Shown: positions 37,451 to 46,807, numbered from the stretch's first letter. The stretch is 64,000 nucleotides of DNA from an uncultured Collinsella sp. (GCA_958435945.1 CAUBIC010000001.1:434001-498000), one strand, 5' to 3'. The notes: generated by a model not told the origin, from the letters alone. A program made the numbers and translations.

Positions 37451-38821
37451 ATGGCGTCTGCCGATCGTTCCACGTTGTTTATCAATGCGACCGTCCTGGA
37501 TGGTTCGGAACATATGGAGCCGCAGTCCGACATGGCCGTGGTCGTTGAGCGCGGCGTCATCACGTGGATGGGGCCGAGTGCTGTGGCGCAGGCGCCTGCA
37601 GGTGCCGAGGTCATCGACCTGGCAGGGGCGTATCTCATGCCAGGCCTCATCAATATGCATGTGCATCTGTGCGGTTCGGGCAAGCCGGTTTCGGCGGGCG
37701 ATGCGGGCGCGCTGATGAAGAAGCTCGATAATCCCGTGGGGCGCGCCATCGTGCGCCACATTCTTAAGGGCAGCGCCCAACAACAGCTGGCAAGCGGCGT
37801 GACCACGGTGCGCGGCGCGGGCGACCCGCTGTTTGCCGATCTGGCCGTGCGCGATGCTATCGATGCCGGCAAGTATCAAGGTCCTCGCCTGGTGGCGCCG
37901 GGAACGGGCGTCACGGTGCCGGGCGGCCATGGTGCGGGCTTGTTCGCCCAGGTGGCCAACAGTCCCGCCGAGGCAGCCGAACAGGTGCGCGACCTGTATG
38001 CGCGCGGTGCCGACGTCATTAAACTGTTCGTAACGGGTGGCGTGTTCGACGCGACCGAGGTGGGCGAGCCGGGTGTGCTGCGTATGCCGGTGGAGGTTGC
38101 CGCGGCGGCGTGCAAGGCGGCGCACGAGGTTGGCCTTCCTGTCATGGCTCATGTCGAGAGCACCGAAGGTGTGAAGGCCGCGCTTCAGGCCGGAGTTGAC
38201 ACGATTGAGCACGGCGCTCCGTTGACGCCCGAGATCCTGGAACTGTACCGCGGCGCCGCGGGTACGCAGCTCGAGGGACGTGCGCCGAGTGTGACCTGCA
38301 CTATCAGCCCCGCGCTGCCGTTTGTGCTGCTCGATCCGGAGAAGACCCATTCGACCGACACGCAAAAGAAGAACGGCGACATCGTGTGCTCAGGCATTAT
38401 CGAGAGTGCTCGTGCGGCGCTGAAAGCCGGTATCAAGGTAGGCCTGGGCACGGACTCGAGCTGCCCGTTTGTGACGCAGTACGACATGTGGCGTGAGGTG
38501 GCCTATTTTGCCAAGTATGTCGGCGTGAGCAACGCCTTCGCGCTGCATACGGCCACGCAGGTCAATGCCGAGCTGCTGGGACTGGGTGGCGAGACCGGCA
38601 CAATCGAGTGCGGCAAGGCCGCCGATATCCTGATGACGCGCGAGAACCCGCTCGATGATCTGTGTGCGCTGCGTGAGCCAATGCACGTGATGTGCCGCGG
38701 CAACTTGGCGCGCAAGCTGAACGTGAAGCGTATCCCCGAGGTTGATAACGAGCTTGACGCGATTATGGCCATGCCTGCTGAGGCGCTGGCCGAGGAGCTT
38801 GCCCGCGACGGCGTGGCATAG
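37451..38821 (+). CDS. Metal-dependent amidohydrolase
   Basis: A 456-residue amidohydrolase of the imidazolonepropionase/prolidase-like group. PGLINMHVHL gives the HxH metal pair (near residue 75), VIKLFVTGG supplies the bridging Lys, MAHVES and IEHGAPL the next His residues, and GLGTDSSCPF the catalytic Asp. There is no signal peptide, so it acts in the cytoplasm on an unknown cyclic amide, amine or dipeptide-like compound. The ATG at 37451 has GGGAGGAG upstream. Confidence 0.85.
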   Translation: MASADRSTLFINATVLDGSEHMEPQSDMAVVVERGVITWMGPSAVAQAPAGAEVIDLAGAYLMPGLINMHVHLCGSGKPVSAGDAGALMKKLDNPVGRAIVRHILKGSAQQQLASGVTTVRGAGDPLFADLAVRDAIDAGKYQGPRLVAPGTGVTVPGGHGAGLFAQVANSPAEAAEQVRDLYARGADVIKLFVTGGVFDATEVGEPGVLRMPVEVAAAACKAAHEVGLPVMAHVESTEGVKAALQAGVDTIEHGAPLTPEILELYRGAAGTQLEGRAPSVTCTISPALPFVLLDPEKTHSTDTQKKNGDIVCSGIIESARAALKAGIKVGLGTDSSCPFVTQYDMWREVAYFAKYVGVSNAFALHTATQVNAELLGLGGETGTIECGKAADILMTRENPLDDLCALREPMHVMCRGNLARKLNVKRIPEVDNELDAIMAMPAEALAEELARDGVA

Positions 38822-38825
38822 GTGT

Positions 38826-38848
38826 GGCAAGGGGACGGTCCCTTTGCC
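38826..38848. repeat. Short REP-like palindrome with GGGAC/GTCCC
   Basis: GGCAAGGGG-ACGGT-CCCTTTGCC is an imperfect inverted repeat just past the amidohydrolase stop, related in sequence to the other GTCCC elements. Confidence 0.45.
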
Positions 38849-38854
38849 ATAATC

Positions 38855-38892
38855 AAAAAAGCCGAGGTCTCAGCGCGAGGCCTCGGCTTTTT
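38855..38892. terminator. Bidirectional terminator between convergent genes
   Basis: AAAAAAGCCGAGG and CCTCGGCTTTTT flank an 13-nt loop. A-tract and T-tract on both sides serve the amidohydrolase and the facing zinc-ribbon gene. Confidence 0.9.
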
Positions 38893-38911
38893 CTGTCCCA
38901 TGGTATGGCGG

Positions 38912-39385
38912 CTACGAGCGCGTCTCCATCTTGGCGTGGCACTTGGGGCAGGTGACGCGGATCTTGCCTTTGCCCTTGGGGACGGAGAGCATCTGGCCGC
39001 AGTTGGGGCACTTGAGATATGCCGTGGTCTTGCGACCCTTCCACATCTTCTTGGCCGTGCGCTTGGCACGCTCAAAGTCTTCCTTGCTCGTTCCGGCCGC
39101 GCGTGAGGTGCTGGCCGCTGCGGCCCCGCCGCCCAAGCTGGCGACGAACTTGCCCAAGCCGGGAACATTGGCAGTTGCGGCGACAAAGGTCTCGTTCTCC
39201 TTGCGACGTGCATCGATGTTTTTGGACAGGCCGCGCAGCACGCCAATTACGATGACGGCGATGGCGATCCAGCTGAGCCACTGGATGCGGGCTATCGATC
39301 CGATCATCGCGATGATGATGCCGGCAAAACCCATTACGATGGTGAGCTCGTCAGCGCCATTGCGACCCTTCATAAAGTCATTCAT
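38912..39385 (-). CDS. Membrane protein with C-terminal zinc ribbon
   Basis: A 157-residue protein with two membrane helices (about residues 17-35 and 38-55), a linker with Ala/Gly, and a C-terminal YLKCPNCGQML...VTCPKCHAKME zinc ribbon. Proteins of this layout are common in Coriobacteria and other actinobacteria and have no assigned role. The ATG at 39385 has AAAGG upstream. It faces the amidohydrolase across a shared terminator and is the distal neighbour of csoR on the same strand. Confidence 0.7.
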   Translation of the reverse strand: MNDFMKGRNGADELTIVMGFAGIIIAMIGSIARIQWLSWIAIAVIVIGVLRGLSKNIDARRKENETFVAATANVPGLGKFVASLGGGAAAASTSRAAGTSKEDFERAKRTAKKMWKGRKTTAYLKCPNCGQMLSVPKGKGKIRVTCPKCHAKMETRS

Positions 39386-39440
39386 GCAAATTGCCTTTCG
39401 TTCGATATGCTGCACGCCTTTATACCCGATTTAGAGCAAG

Positions 39441-39487
39441 GGGGACAGGTTAATCTACACCAATGCGGTGCAAACATACCTGTCCCC
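39441..39487. repeat. 47-bp REP-like element with GGGGACAGGT ends
   Basis: GGGGACAGGT and ACCTGTCCCC are perfect inverted ends, with TACACC/GGTGCA inside. A diverged copy of the same length stands at 50741-50787. A further CTGTCCCC follows at 39514, around an ACACC-aagac-GGTGT hairpin. Confidence 0.75.
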
Positions 39488-39531
39488 GGAACACCAAGAC
39501 GGTGTAAAGAAGTCTGTCCCCAATGCCCCAA

Positions 39532-39804
39532 TTACTTGGAGAGCTTGTCGACAACGTGTTCGATCTCGGCGAGCTTGGCGGCCTTTAGGTCTTCGTCGCC
39601 CGATTCGATTGCCGAAGTCACGCAGCCCTCGATATGCGCCTTGAGCACGTCGGCGTTAATGCGCGCGAGGAGTGCCTGCGTGGCCATGAGCTGCGTGGAA
39701 ATATCGACGCAATATCGGTCCTCATCGACCATCCGCAAGATGCCGTCGATCTGGCCGCGCGCCGTCTTGAGCATGCGGGTCACCGATTTGTGGTCTGCCA
39801 TCAT
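39532..39804 (-). CDS. csoR: CsoR family copper-sensing repressor
   Basis: A 90-residue all-helical repressor. The copper ligands of the family are present as Cys32 (RYCVDIS), His57 and Cys61 (KAHIEGCV). Cu(I) binding releases it from DNA. It lies downstream of copZ and copA on the same strand, and a CsoR-type palindrome stands in front of copA, so it should repress the whole group. Confidence 0.93.
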   Translation of the reverse strand: MMADHKSVTRMLKTARGQIDGILRMVDEDRYCVDISTQLMATQALLARINADVLKAHIEGCVTSAIESGDEDLKAAKLAEIEHVVDKLSK

Positions 39805-39848
39805 GGCGGGTCCTCGTTTCTGGTCAGTCTTCCAAATACCCCGCCCTC

Positions 39849-39915
39849 AGTTGCGGTGGAATAGTTCCTGTTTTAGCGCCTCAAGCCTTCAAACAGGAAC
39901 TATTTCACCGCTACT
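39849..39915. repeat. 67-bp palindromic repeat, copy C
   Basis: AGTTGCGGTGGAATA and TATTTCACCGCTACT end it, extended inward by GTTCCTGTTT/AAACAGGAAC, giving a stem of about 25 bp. It lies between copZ and csoR. Confidence 0.85.
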
Positions 39916-39990
39916 TCTGAAGGGTTGGTTGAGTGGCGGTTGCTGAGCGGCTATGTCAGCCGGCAGTGGTGCCTGTTGGTGCGGCAGCTG

Positions 39991-40212
39991 CTACGCGGCG
40001 GCCACGGACAGGGCGTGGAACTTCTCGCCCGCGGCCTCGACGGCGGCGGCGAGCTGCTCGGCGGTCACGGTGTCGGCGCACTCCACCTGGACGGTCTGGG
40101 TCTCGTGATCGGCGTCGGCGTCGGTCACGCCGGCAACGTTGAGCAGCGCAGTCTCGACGGTGGCATCGCAGTGGCCGCACATGAGGCCGGAAGTCTTGAT
40201 TGTGTATCGCAT
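39991..40212 (-). CDS. copZ: Copper chaperone CopZ-like HMA protein
   Basis: A 73-residue heavy-metal-associated domain: MRYTIKTSGLMCGHCDATVE has the metal-binding CxxC in the first loop. It delivers Cu(I) to the exporter CopA, encoded 147 bp upstream on the same strand. The ATG at 40212 is chosen because AGAGGA precedes it; an upstream GTG-type extension would add 18 unrelated residues. Confidence 0.9.
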   Translation of the reverse strand: MRYTIKTSGLMCGHCDATVETALLNVAGVTDADADHETQTVQVECADTVTAEQLAAAVEAAGEKFHALSVAAA

Positions 40213-40359
40213 AGGTATTCCTCTCTGTTGCGTCGGCTTTCCCAGGCACCCGACCTTGACCTTCAAGCCGTCGCTCGCGTATCAAAGTACGCGTCGCTCC
40301 TCTTTCAGGTCAATCTCGGGCATCTGGAAAACCCGTTCTAAATGGACTTGATGGTGAGC

Positions 40360-42702
40360 CTATTTTGCCACTTTAGGCTTAAAGGATTTCAGGCGCAGCG
40401 CATTGCTTACGACGCAGACGCTCGACAGACTCATCGCCGCGGCGCCAAACATCGGCGAGAGCTGCCATCCGGTGAGCGGGAAGAACACGCCCGCCGCCAG
40501 CGGAATGCCGATGCCGTTGTAGAACAGCGCCCAGAACAAGTCCTGCTTAATGTTGCGAATCGTGGCGCGCGAAAGCTCGATGGCGCGGGCGACGTCCATG
40601 AGGTCGCTGCGCATGAGCACCACATCTGCCCCCTCCTTGGCGATGTCGGCGCCGGTGCCGATCGCAAGGCCCACGTCGGCGCGCGCCAGGGCGGGGGAGT
40701 CGTTGATGCCGTCGCCCACCATGGCGACCTTGCTGCCCGCATCCTGCAGCTCGCGCACGTGGCGCTCCTTGTCGGCGGGGAGGACGTCGGCGATGACCTG
40801 TTCACTGCTCAGCCCCACGCGGCGGGCGATGGCCTCGGCCGTCACACGGTTGTCGCCGGTGAGCATGCGCACGTCGACGCCGAGCTTGCGGAGCGCGGCG
40901 ATGGCCTCGGCGCTCGTCTCTTTGACCTCGTCAGCCACGGCGATGGTACCGACGAGCTCGCCGTTCTTGGCAAAGAACAGCGGCGTCTTGCCTTCGGCGG
41001 CAAATTGCTCGGCAAGACCCGCGGGCACGGTAACGCCCAGCTCGTCCATCAGGCGTACGTTGCCGGCTGCAATGGTGTTTTGCCCCTCGCGCGCCGTCAC
41101 GCCACGACCGGGCACGGCGGCAAAGTCCTCGACCATGCGCGCGACAATTCCGCGCGCCTCGCACTCGGCCATAATCGCCTCGGCCAGCGGGTGCTCGCTT
41201 GAGCGCTCCAACGCGGCGGCCAGCTTGAGCAGCGCCTTTTCGCTCATGGCGGGCGAGCCGTCGGCGCGCGTGGCTACCACGATATCGGTCACGGCGGGCT
41301 TACCGCGGGTGACCGTGCCCGTCTTATCGAGCACCACGGTGCCCACGCTGCGCAGGTTCTCCAGCGCCTCGGCGCTCTTGAACAGAATGCCCATCTCAGC
41401 GCCCTTGCCGGTGCCTACCATAATGGCGACGGGCGTGGCCAGGCCGAGCGCGCACGGACAACTGATCACCAGCACGGCCACGGCGGAGGTGAGTGCCTCG
41501 TTCACGCTGCCGGTCAGTGCCATCCACGCCACAAAGGTCACGGCCGAGATCACGAACACCACGGGCACGAACACGCCGGCGACTTTGTCGGCCATGCGGG
41601 CGATGGGCGCCTTGGTGGCGTTGGCGTCCTCGACGAGCTGGATAATCTTGGCGAGCGACGTGTCGGCACCTACACGCGTGGCGCGGAAGGTAAACGAGCC
41701 GGTGCGGTTGACGGTGGCGGCGTTGACGGTGTCGCCGGCGGTCTTTTCCACGGGGATGGACTCGCCGGTGAGCGCACTCTCGTCCACGGCCGAGCTGCCC
41801 TCGAGCACCACGCCATCGACGGAGATGGACTCGCCGGGGCGTACGCGCAGGACCTGGCCGGGAAGGATGTTGTCAACGTCGACGGTGGTCTCGCTGCCGT
41901 CCTCTGCCACGACGGTCGCGGTCTTGGGTGCCAGGTCGATCAGTGCCTCGATGGCGCCGCCGGTTTTGGACTTGCTGCGCGTCTCGAGGTATTTGCCCAC
42001 GGTGACGAGCGACAGGATGGTGCCGGCGCTCTCAAAATAGAGGTTGTCCATGCTCGTCATCATGGCCTCGTGGACCTGACCCGCGGCTAGCTGGTCGGCC
42101 ATGATGAACATGGCGTAGAGCGACCAGGCGACGGAAGCGGTGGCGCCCACGGCGATGAGGGCGTCCATGGTGGGCGCGCCGTGCGCGAGCGATTTAAACC
42201 CGTTGATAAAGTACGCGTCGTTGACATAGACGATGGGGATGAGCAGGACGAGCTCGGTGAGGGCGAGCGTCATGCTGTGGGTATGGTCGGTGAAGATACC
42301 AGGCAGCGGCCAGCCGAGCATGTGCCCCATGCCTATGTAGAACAGCGGGATGAGGAATACGATCGAGACGATGAGGCGGGTGCGCATGGCAGAGGCGGCG
42401 GTCTCCAGCTTTTTGGTCGGCGACTCCATGTGGGCGGCGCCGGACCTGGCTTGTGCGCCTTCGCTTGAGCCGGCGGCACCGGTGCCCGCATCGACGAGTG
42501 AGGCCGAGTAACCCGCGCGGTCGACGGCGGTGCAGATATCGTCGGGGGAGACCTGCGCGGGGTCGTAGTCGACCATCATGGAACCGGCGAGCAGGTTGAC
42601 CGCGACGCTTTGGACGCCGTCGAGTTTGCTTACGGCGCGGTCCACGTGCGCCTGGCAGGCGGCGCATGTCATGCCGCCCACGTCGAACTTATCTTGAGCC
42701 AT
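40360..42702 (-). CDS. copA: Copper-exporting P1B-type ATPase
   Basis: A 780-residue P-type ATPase with one N-terminal HMA domain (GMTCAACQ, Cys13 and Cys16), eight predicted helices, the membrane metal site CPCALGLATP near residue 414, the phosphorylation motif DKTGT near 459, and GDGINDSPAL near 650. CPC identifies a Cu(I) exporter. It has a GAAAGGAG ribosome site. Together with copZ and csoR it forms a leftward copper-resistance group controlled by the palindrome at 42755. Confidence 0.95.
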   Translation of the reverse strand: MAQDKFDVGGMTCAACQAHVDRAVSKLDGVQSVAVNLLAGSMMVDYDPAQVSPDDICTAVDRAGYSASLVDAGTGAAGSSEGAQARSGAAHMESPTKKLETAASAMRTRLIVSIVFLIPLFYIGMGHMLGWPLPGIFTDHTHSMTLALTELVLLIPIVYVNDAYFINGFKSLAHGAPTMDALIAVGATASVAWSLYAMFIMADQLAAGQVHEAMMTSMDNLYFESAGTILSLVTVGKYLETRSKSKTGGAIEALIDLAPKTATVVAEDGSETTVDVDNILPGQVLRVRPGESISVDGVVLEGSSAVDESALTGESIPVEKTAGDTVNAATVNRTGSFTFRATRVGADTSLAKIIQLVEDANATKAPIARMADKVAGVFVPVVFVISAVTFVAWMALTGSVNEALTSAVAVLVISCPCALGLATPVAIMVGTGKGAEMGILFKSAEALENLRSVGTVVLDKTGTVTRGKPAVTDIVVATRADGSPAMSEKALLKLAAALERSSEHPLAEAIMAECEARGIVARMVEDFAAVPGRGVTAREGQNTIAAGNVRLMDELGVTVPAGLAEQFAAEGKTPLFFAKNGELVGTIAVADEVKETSAEAIAALRKLGVDVRMLTGDNRVTAEAIARRVGLSSEQVIADVLPADKERHVRELQDAGSKVAMVGDGINDSPALARADVGLAIGTGADIAKEGADVVLMRSDLMDVARAIELSRATIRNIKQDLFWALFYNGIGIPLAAGVFFPLTGWQLSPMFGAAAMSLSSVCVVSNALRLKSFKPKVAK

Positions 42703-42754
42703 GGCTTCTCCTTTCTGTGGTTCGGTGTTGGAATTGTTAACCTGCCGATACTAT

Positions 42755-42777
42755 ACACCCATACCCCCTGGGGGTGT
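42755..42777 (-). promoter_or_regulatory. CsoR-type operator of the copper genes
   Basis: ACACCC-ATA-CCCCCTGGGGGTGT is a GC-rich palindrome (ATACCCCCTGGGGGTGT) about 55 bp upstream of copA. It fits the TACCNNNNNGGGGGTA-like sites known for CsoR. Confidence 0.7.
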
Positions 42778-42851
42778 CTAGTACAGAGAATATATATGAG
42801 ATTTCGCTACAGATGAGGGTAGTTGGTTGGCCGATGGACCGTCCAACCAAT

Positions 42852-43310
42852 CATCTCAATCTGTAACGTCTGGACCGGTTTTTGAACCATAGCTGTTACA
42901 GATTTAGACGAACATTTCGGCCGAAAACTAACGTCTCGATCTGTAACATCTAGACCCCGGTTTGCCGAGTATTTGTTACAGATCAAGACAAACAGTTGGC
43001 AGGAAACTCAATGTCTCAATCTGTAACATCTGGCAGGAAATATGACCTCTAACTGTTACAGATCGAGACGGACCGCCCGCGGTCAACTCAAATGTCTCGT
43101 TCTGTAACATCTAGAGAGGTTTTTACCCCTTACTGTTACAGATTGAGATGTTGTCTCGCGGGGCTGGGGTTTGTCTCGTTCTGTAACAACTGGACCCCGT
43201 TTTACCGAGTAGATGTTACAGATCGAGACAAACCATCCAGGCCAATCTGAACGTCTCGATCTGTAACATTTAGACCGGTTTTTGGGTTCTAACTGTTACA
43301 GATCAAGACA
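42852..43310. repeat. Array 4: six 59-bp palindromes at 80-bp period
   Basis: Units start at 42852, 42932, 43012, 43093, 43172 and 43252. All are 59 bp except the fourth, which has lost one base in its centre; the overall 80-bp phase is kept. Spacers are 21 bp. It fills the 648-bp gap between the start of copA and the end of the kinase gene. In unit 1 the arm positions AATCTG and CAGATT have changed together relative to the consensus GATCTG/CAGATC. Confidence 0.94.
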
Positions 43311-43351
43311 ATTGCCGGGGAGGGGTCCCGTCACGGCAAGACGCCCGCCGC

Positions 43352-45436
43352 CTAGATGCAGAATCCAGGAATCACGCAGGTTCGCTTGTTTGGCTTTTCC
43401 GCAGGCGTTGCGTACGTAAAGACGTCGCCGTCGCGTCCCACGCGGTTCATATAGAGTATGCCTTCGCTCTCCGATGTGTCGGGACTCGCCGTTCGTTCCC
43501 ACCAACAGGTGTCCTTGCCCTTCCACTGGCGAACCAACGTCTCGTTCGTGGAATACGGGCTTACCTTGAGCTCGCGGAAGAGCTGATACTCCTTGCCCTC
43601 GCCGTTGTAGATGTCTGCCAGGTAGTGATAGTCCTCGGTAAACGAATCGGGCGGTTGCGTACCGCACAGCTCGACCATGGCGGGCAGCCAAAGGGTTGCG
43701 GGCAACTCGCTCAGGCACGATGCGCTGTTGGCGGTGCCCACATTGTTCGAGACCTTCTTGACCCCTTTAATGAGTGCGCGCAACTCGTTGGGCAGCAGCT
43801 TAAGGCCGTCGCCGTTGAGCCATTCCCGCAGCTCGCAATCTGCCCAGCCGGCGCTCGGCGGTTCAGCCGCAGCGTTGCGCTCGGCAATACCCGCATCGAA
43901 CATAAACGTCAGCCCGGCCTTGCCCGTACCGTCTAGAAGCTCGTCGTGGCGGATACCCACAAGCTGCGCGCCAACCTGCAGCCCGTTGGTGAGCGTGACA
44001 CGCTTGGTACACGGATAGGGGATATGCCCATCGGCATCGAGCAGATGATAGCGCTTGGCAATCTCGCGTGCCTCGCTACGGGTCTCGGCGGCCTTAATCT
44101 TGAGCGAAATCTCCTGCAGCTGATCCCAGGTGTAGTCGTCAAGCGAACCGCGGATGCCGTCAAGGTAGTCGGGGATGCCAAAGCCATGGGTTGCCGCCCC
44201 GATAACGCTGAGCCCCGCAACGGCTGCGATAGCGCCGCCGATAATAAAGCGGCGGCGGGTCATGGCATCGTGGCGGGCCTGATTCAGGATCTCTCGTGCG
44301 CGCTCGCCGGCGACGTCGACCTTAAGGTGCGTGCCAGAATCGATATCAATTGCGGCCTCGTCTCCTGCACCTTCGCGGCCTTCGGATTCGGCGTCGGTGA
44401 GGTATGCCGAGAGCACCTCGAGCATCTGCTGCTCGGTGGGACGATCGCACTGCTCGACTGAGAGACCCTTCATGATGATCTGGACGAGCGCCTCATCGCC
44501 CTCGCAGCGCGGCTCGAGCGGTGCCGGCTTGGTCTTGGTCTTTACGAGATAGAACGAGCCGGTTGCAGCGGCGTCCGTCGACTCAAAGTCAAACGGTTTG
44601 CGACCGCTGTAGAGCTGGTACAGAATGCTCGAAAGCGCATAGACGTCGATTGCCGGCGAACGGCGAAGGGCCGCGATGCCTTCGATATCCTGCGTGAGCA
44701 TCTCGGGCGCGGCGTATGCGGGCGTGGCAAAACGCCAGATGTCGGCGCGCCGGGTGATCGTGTCGTCGCCGAGAGCCATGGTCGCGGAGCCCATGTCGAT
44801 GAGGCAGGGGTCAAAGGAACAATCAGCAATCTGCTGCTCGAGCGTTCGGCTGGTGGTGCGGAACATGATATTGGCAGGCGACAGGTCGCGATGGATGACC
44901 GGATTCACGAGGCCTTGGGTCATCAAGAGCGCACGAAGCACGGCGTTTCCGACGGCGGCGACCATCTGGGTGGTCAGCCCGCCCGAGGCGTCGTGCGGAA
45001 GCAGGGGCAGCGCCTGCTTGAGCGAGGTGCCCTCGACCCACTCCATGAGGATGAGAGGGTCATCCTCGCACGATCCGTAGCCATAGACGCGCGGAAATCC
45101 GCGCAGGTGCGAGACGGTACACAGATGACGGTACTCCTCGAACAGCGCGGCGGTGCTGGCCAGGTGCGCTGCCGATTGCTCGGCGGAGCGGTCGGGGGCT
45201 TGGCCGGAAAGGATAGCGTTGTCCTTGAGCAGCTTGACGGCAAAGACCTCGCCGCTCGTGTTGGTCGCGCGCAGCACGTGCCCGATGTTGCCGTTGTTGC
45301 GGTGGGCCGTCTGGAGAATAAGCGTCATAAACCGACGTTTGGCGTCGTCCTCGGCGCTGGGGTCGACCGCCACGGCGGTATCGAACGTATCGAGACGGAT
45401 GAGTTTGTCGCCATAGGCGCTATCGGTAGTATCCAT
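43352..45436 (-). CDS. Membrane Ser/Thr protein kinase with C-terminal DUF6273 domain
   Basis: A 694-residue protein. Residues about 40-330 are a protein kinase: VFAVKLLK (catalytic Lys), VIHRDLSPANIMF near 182 (catalytic loop), LIDMGSATMA (DFG replaced by DMG), and YAAPEML. A single helix FIIGGAIAAVAGLSVIGAA near 395 crosses the membrane, and the outside part ends in a DUF6273 domain (CELREWLNG, LWLPAMVELCG, CWWERTASPD). The ATG at 45436 has AAAGGAA upstream. The extracellular domain is unusual; PASTA repeats are the common sensor. The FHA gene upstream is its likely partner. Confidence 0.85.
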   Translation of the reverse strand: MDTTDSAYGDKLIRLDTFDTAVAVDPSAEDDAKRRFMTLILQTAHRNNGNIGHVLRATNTSGEVFAVKLLKDNAILSGQAPDRSAEQSAAHLASTAALFEEYRHLCTVSHLRGFPRVYGYGSCEDDPLILMEWVEGTSLKQALPLLPHDASGGLTTQMVAAVGNAVLRALLMTQGLVNPVIHRDLSPANIMFRTTSRTLEQQIADCSFDPCLIDMGSATMALGDDTITRRADIWRFATPAYAAPEMLTQDIEGIAALRRSPAIDVYALSSILYQLYSGRKPFDFESTDAAATGSFYLVKTKTKPAPLEPRCEGDEALVQIIMKGLSVEQCDRPTEQQMLEVLSAYLTDAESEGREGAGDEAAIDIDSGTHLKVDVAGERAREILNQARHDAMTRRRFIIGGAIAAVAGLSVIGAATHGFGIPDYLDGIRGSLDDYTWDQLQEISLKIKAAETRSEAREIAKRYHLLDADGHIPYPCTKRVTLTNGLQVGAQLVGIRHDELLDGTGKAGLTFMFDAGIAERNAAAEPPSAGWADCELREWLNGDGLKLLPNELRALIKGVKKVSNNVGTANSASCLSELPATLWLPAMVELCGTQPPDSFTEDYHYLADIYNGEGKEYQLFRELKVSPYSTNETLVRQWKGKDTCWWERTASPDTSESEGILYMNRVGRDGDVFTYATPAEKPNKRTCVIPGFCI

Positions 45437-45607
45437 GGCGTTCCTTTGTCTGGCATGGGTTGCCGCACGTATACGCGAGCAGTGCGGATATCGGTAAAGT
45501 ACCATGATAGCCGCACCGCCCACGTATACCGCTGAGCATTGTCGTTTACGACGCAGAAGGTAGAAGACGAAAGACGGACGGCGACCGTCTTCCGATCGCC
45601 GTCCGCG

Positions 45608-46570
45608 CTAGTCCACAATGACAAGGAATGTCGTGTAGAGACCCAGATGGAGCCTGTCGCTGTTTTCGATTTCCACTGGGGGATAGATCTTGCCAGGCTC
45701 GCGTTGGTCGCGCGGCGGCTCAATCACAATATCGCCGTCACCCGCGCCCGATTCGAGCACTGTGCCGTTGGTCGACCCAAGGCCCTGGGCGTACCAGTGC
45801 TCACCCTCAAGCCAAATGCGAAGATGCTCGCGCGATGCGTCGGCGCCCACATCGGTGATGCTGGGCGAGGTTTTGGGCAAAGAACCAATCACGGTGCCGC
45901 GCGGATCGCGTGTGAGGGGATGGATTTGCATGCCGGCGCAGTTGTCGGCATGGGTTCTGAGCAGACCGAGGTTGGGGGCGACGGTGCGCGGCTGCTCCAG
46001 GCTGCTCATAAAGCCACGTCCGACGGTAGTTTCGGTGGTGCCAAAGTGCTCGCCCGTCTTGCTGTCGCAAAAGCGCTCGACGGTGGCCACGCCCTGAACG
46101 GGATCGGCGAGCGCCCCCGTTGCCACAAAGAGCATAAGGTAAAGCGTGCTTTTCTCGCGCACGGCATTGCCGTCAAAGTTGTCGATGCGATTGAGGGCAT
46201 TTGCATATAGGCGGCTGTCCAGCTTGTAGCTGGCGAGAGCCGACATCATTTCGTTGGCGGCCGGACCGCGATAGTGCTCGGCGATTGCCCGATAGGCGGA
46301 CTCGCCGCCGCCGAGCTTGCTGCAGATTGCCGAGGAAAGGTTGAGCGTGGTGACGGTAAAGTCGCTGTAGATGGAGGGCGCGCACTGGTCAGGCTTGCGA
46401 TGGACGATGTAACGGGTGAGATACGAGCGGTTGGAAGAGCATTTCTCGAGCAGGGTACTGCCGAGATAAGAGTTTCCGTTGATAAGCATTCGGGCGATCT
46501 CGAGATGTTTAAGACCGCCGAACGAGCGAATATCGTTATAGAGGACCGAGCAAGGCGTCTCTGCTGCCAC
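45608..46570 (-). CDS. FHA-domain protein
   Basis: A 320-residue soluble protein. The C-terminal third is an FHA domain (DASREHLRIWLEG then GLGSTNGTVLESG), which binds phosphothreonine. The N-terminal two thirds are helical and not recognised. The GTG at 46570 is the clear start because AAAGGAGGT precedes it; the frame is open upstream. It lies directly before the kinase gene on the same strand, so it is probably a substrate or reader of that kinase. Confidence 0.85.
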   Translation of the reverse strand: MAAETPCSVLYNDIRSFGGLKHLEIARMLINGNSYLGSTLLEKCSSNRSYLTRYIVHRKPDQCAPSIYSDFTVTTLNLSSAICSKLGGGESAYRAIAEHYRGPAANEMMSALASYKLDSRLYANALNRIDNFDGNAVREKSTLYLMLFVATGALADPVQGVATVERFCDSKTGEHFGTTETTVGRGFMSSLEQPRTVAPNLGLLRTHADNCAGMQIHPLTRDPRGTVIGSLPKTSPSITDVGADASREHLRIWLEGEHWYAQGLGSTNGTVLESGAGDGDIVIEPPRDQREPGKIYPPVEIENSDRLHLGLYTTFLVIVD

Positions 46571-46748
46571 GGATACCTCCTTTGGTTGCTTCCTAGCCAA
46601 TATGGCGATAGGAATTAATGGCCCCCGGTGGGCGACGTATTAAATGGCTGCGCAATATATAGCGTAACCAAAGCAACATTATAGGCCACATGTTCGAAAT
46701 TGCAGGAAGACCGAGAGATTTTGGTTGGACTGAACGGAAATCCCCCTC

Positions 46749-46807
46749 TGTCTTGTTCTATAACATTTGGACCCGGTTTTGCCCTGCATCTGTTACAGAT
46801 TGACACA
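46749..46807. repeat. Single degenerate 59-bp palindrome unit
   Basis: TGTCTTGTTCTATAACA and TGTTACAGATTGACACA flank a 25-bp centre, the same 59-bp length as the array units, but with three or four arm changes. The 507-bp gap between the FHA gene and the helicase also contains a TATACT -10-like box at 46873 and otherwise nothing I recognise. Confidence 0.75.
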
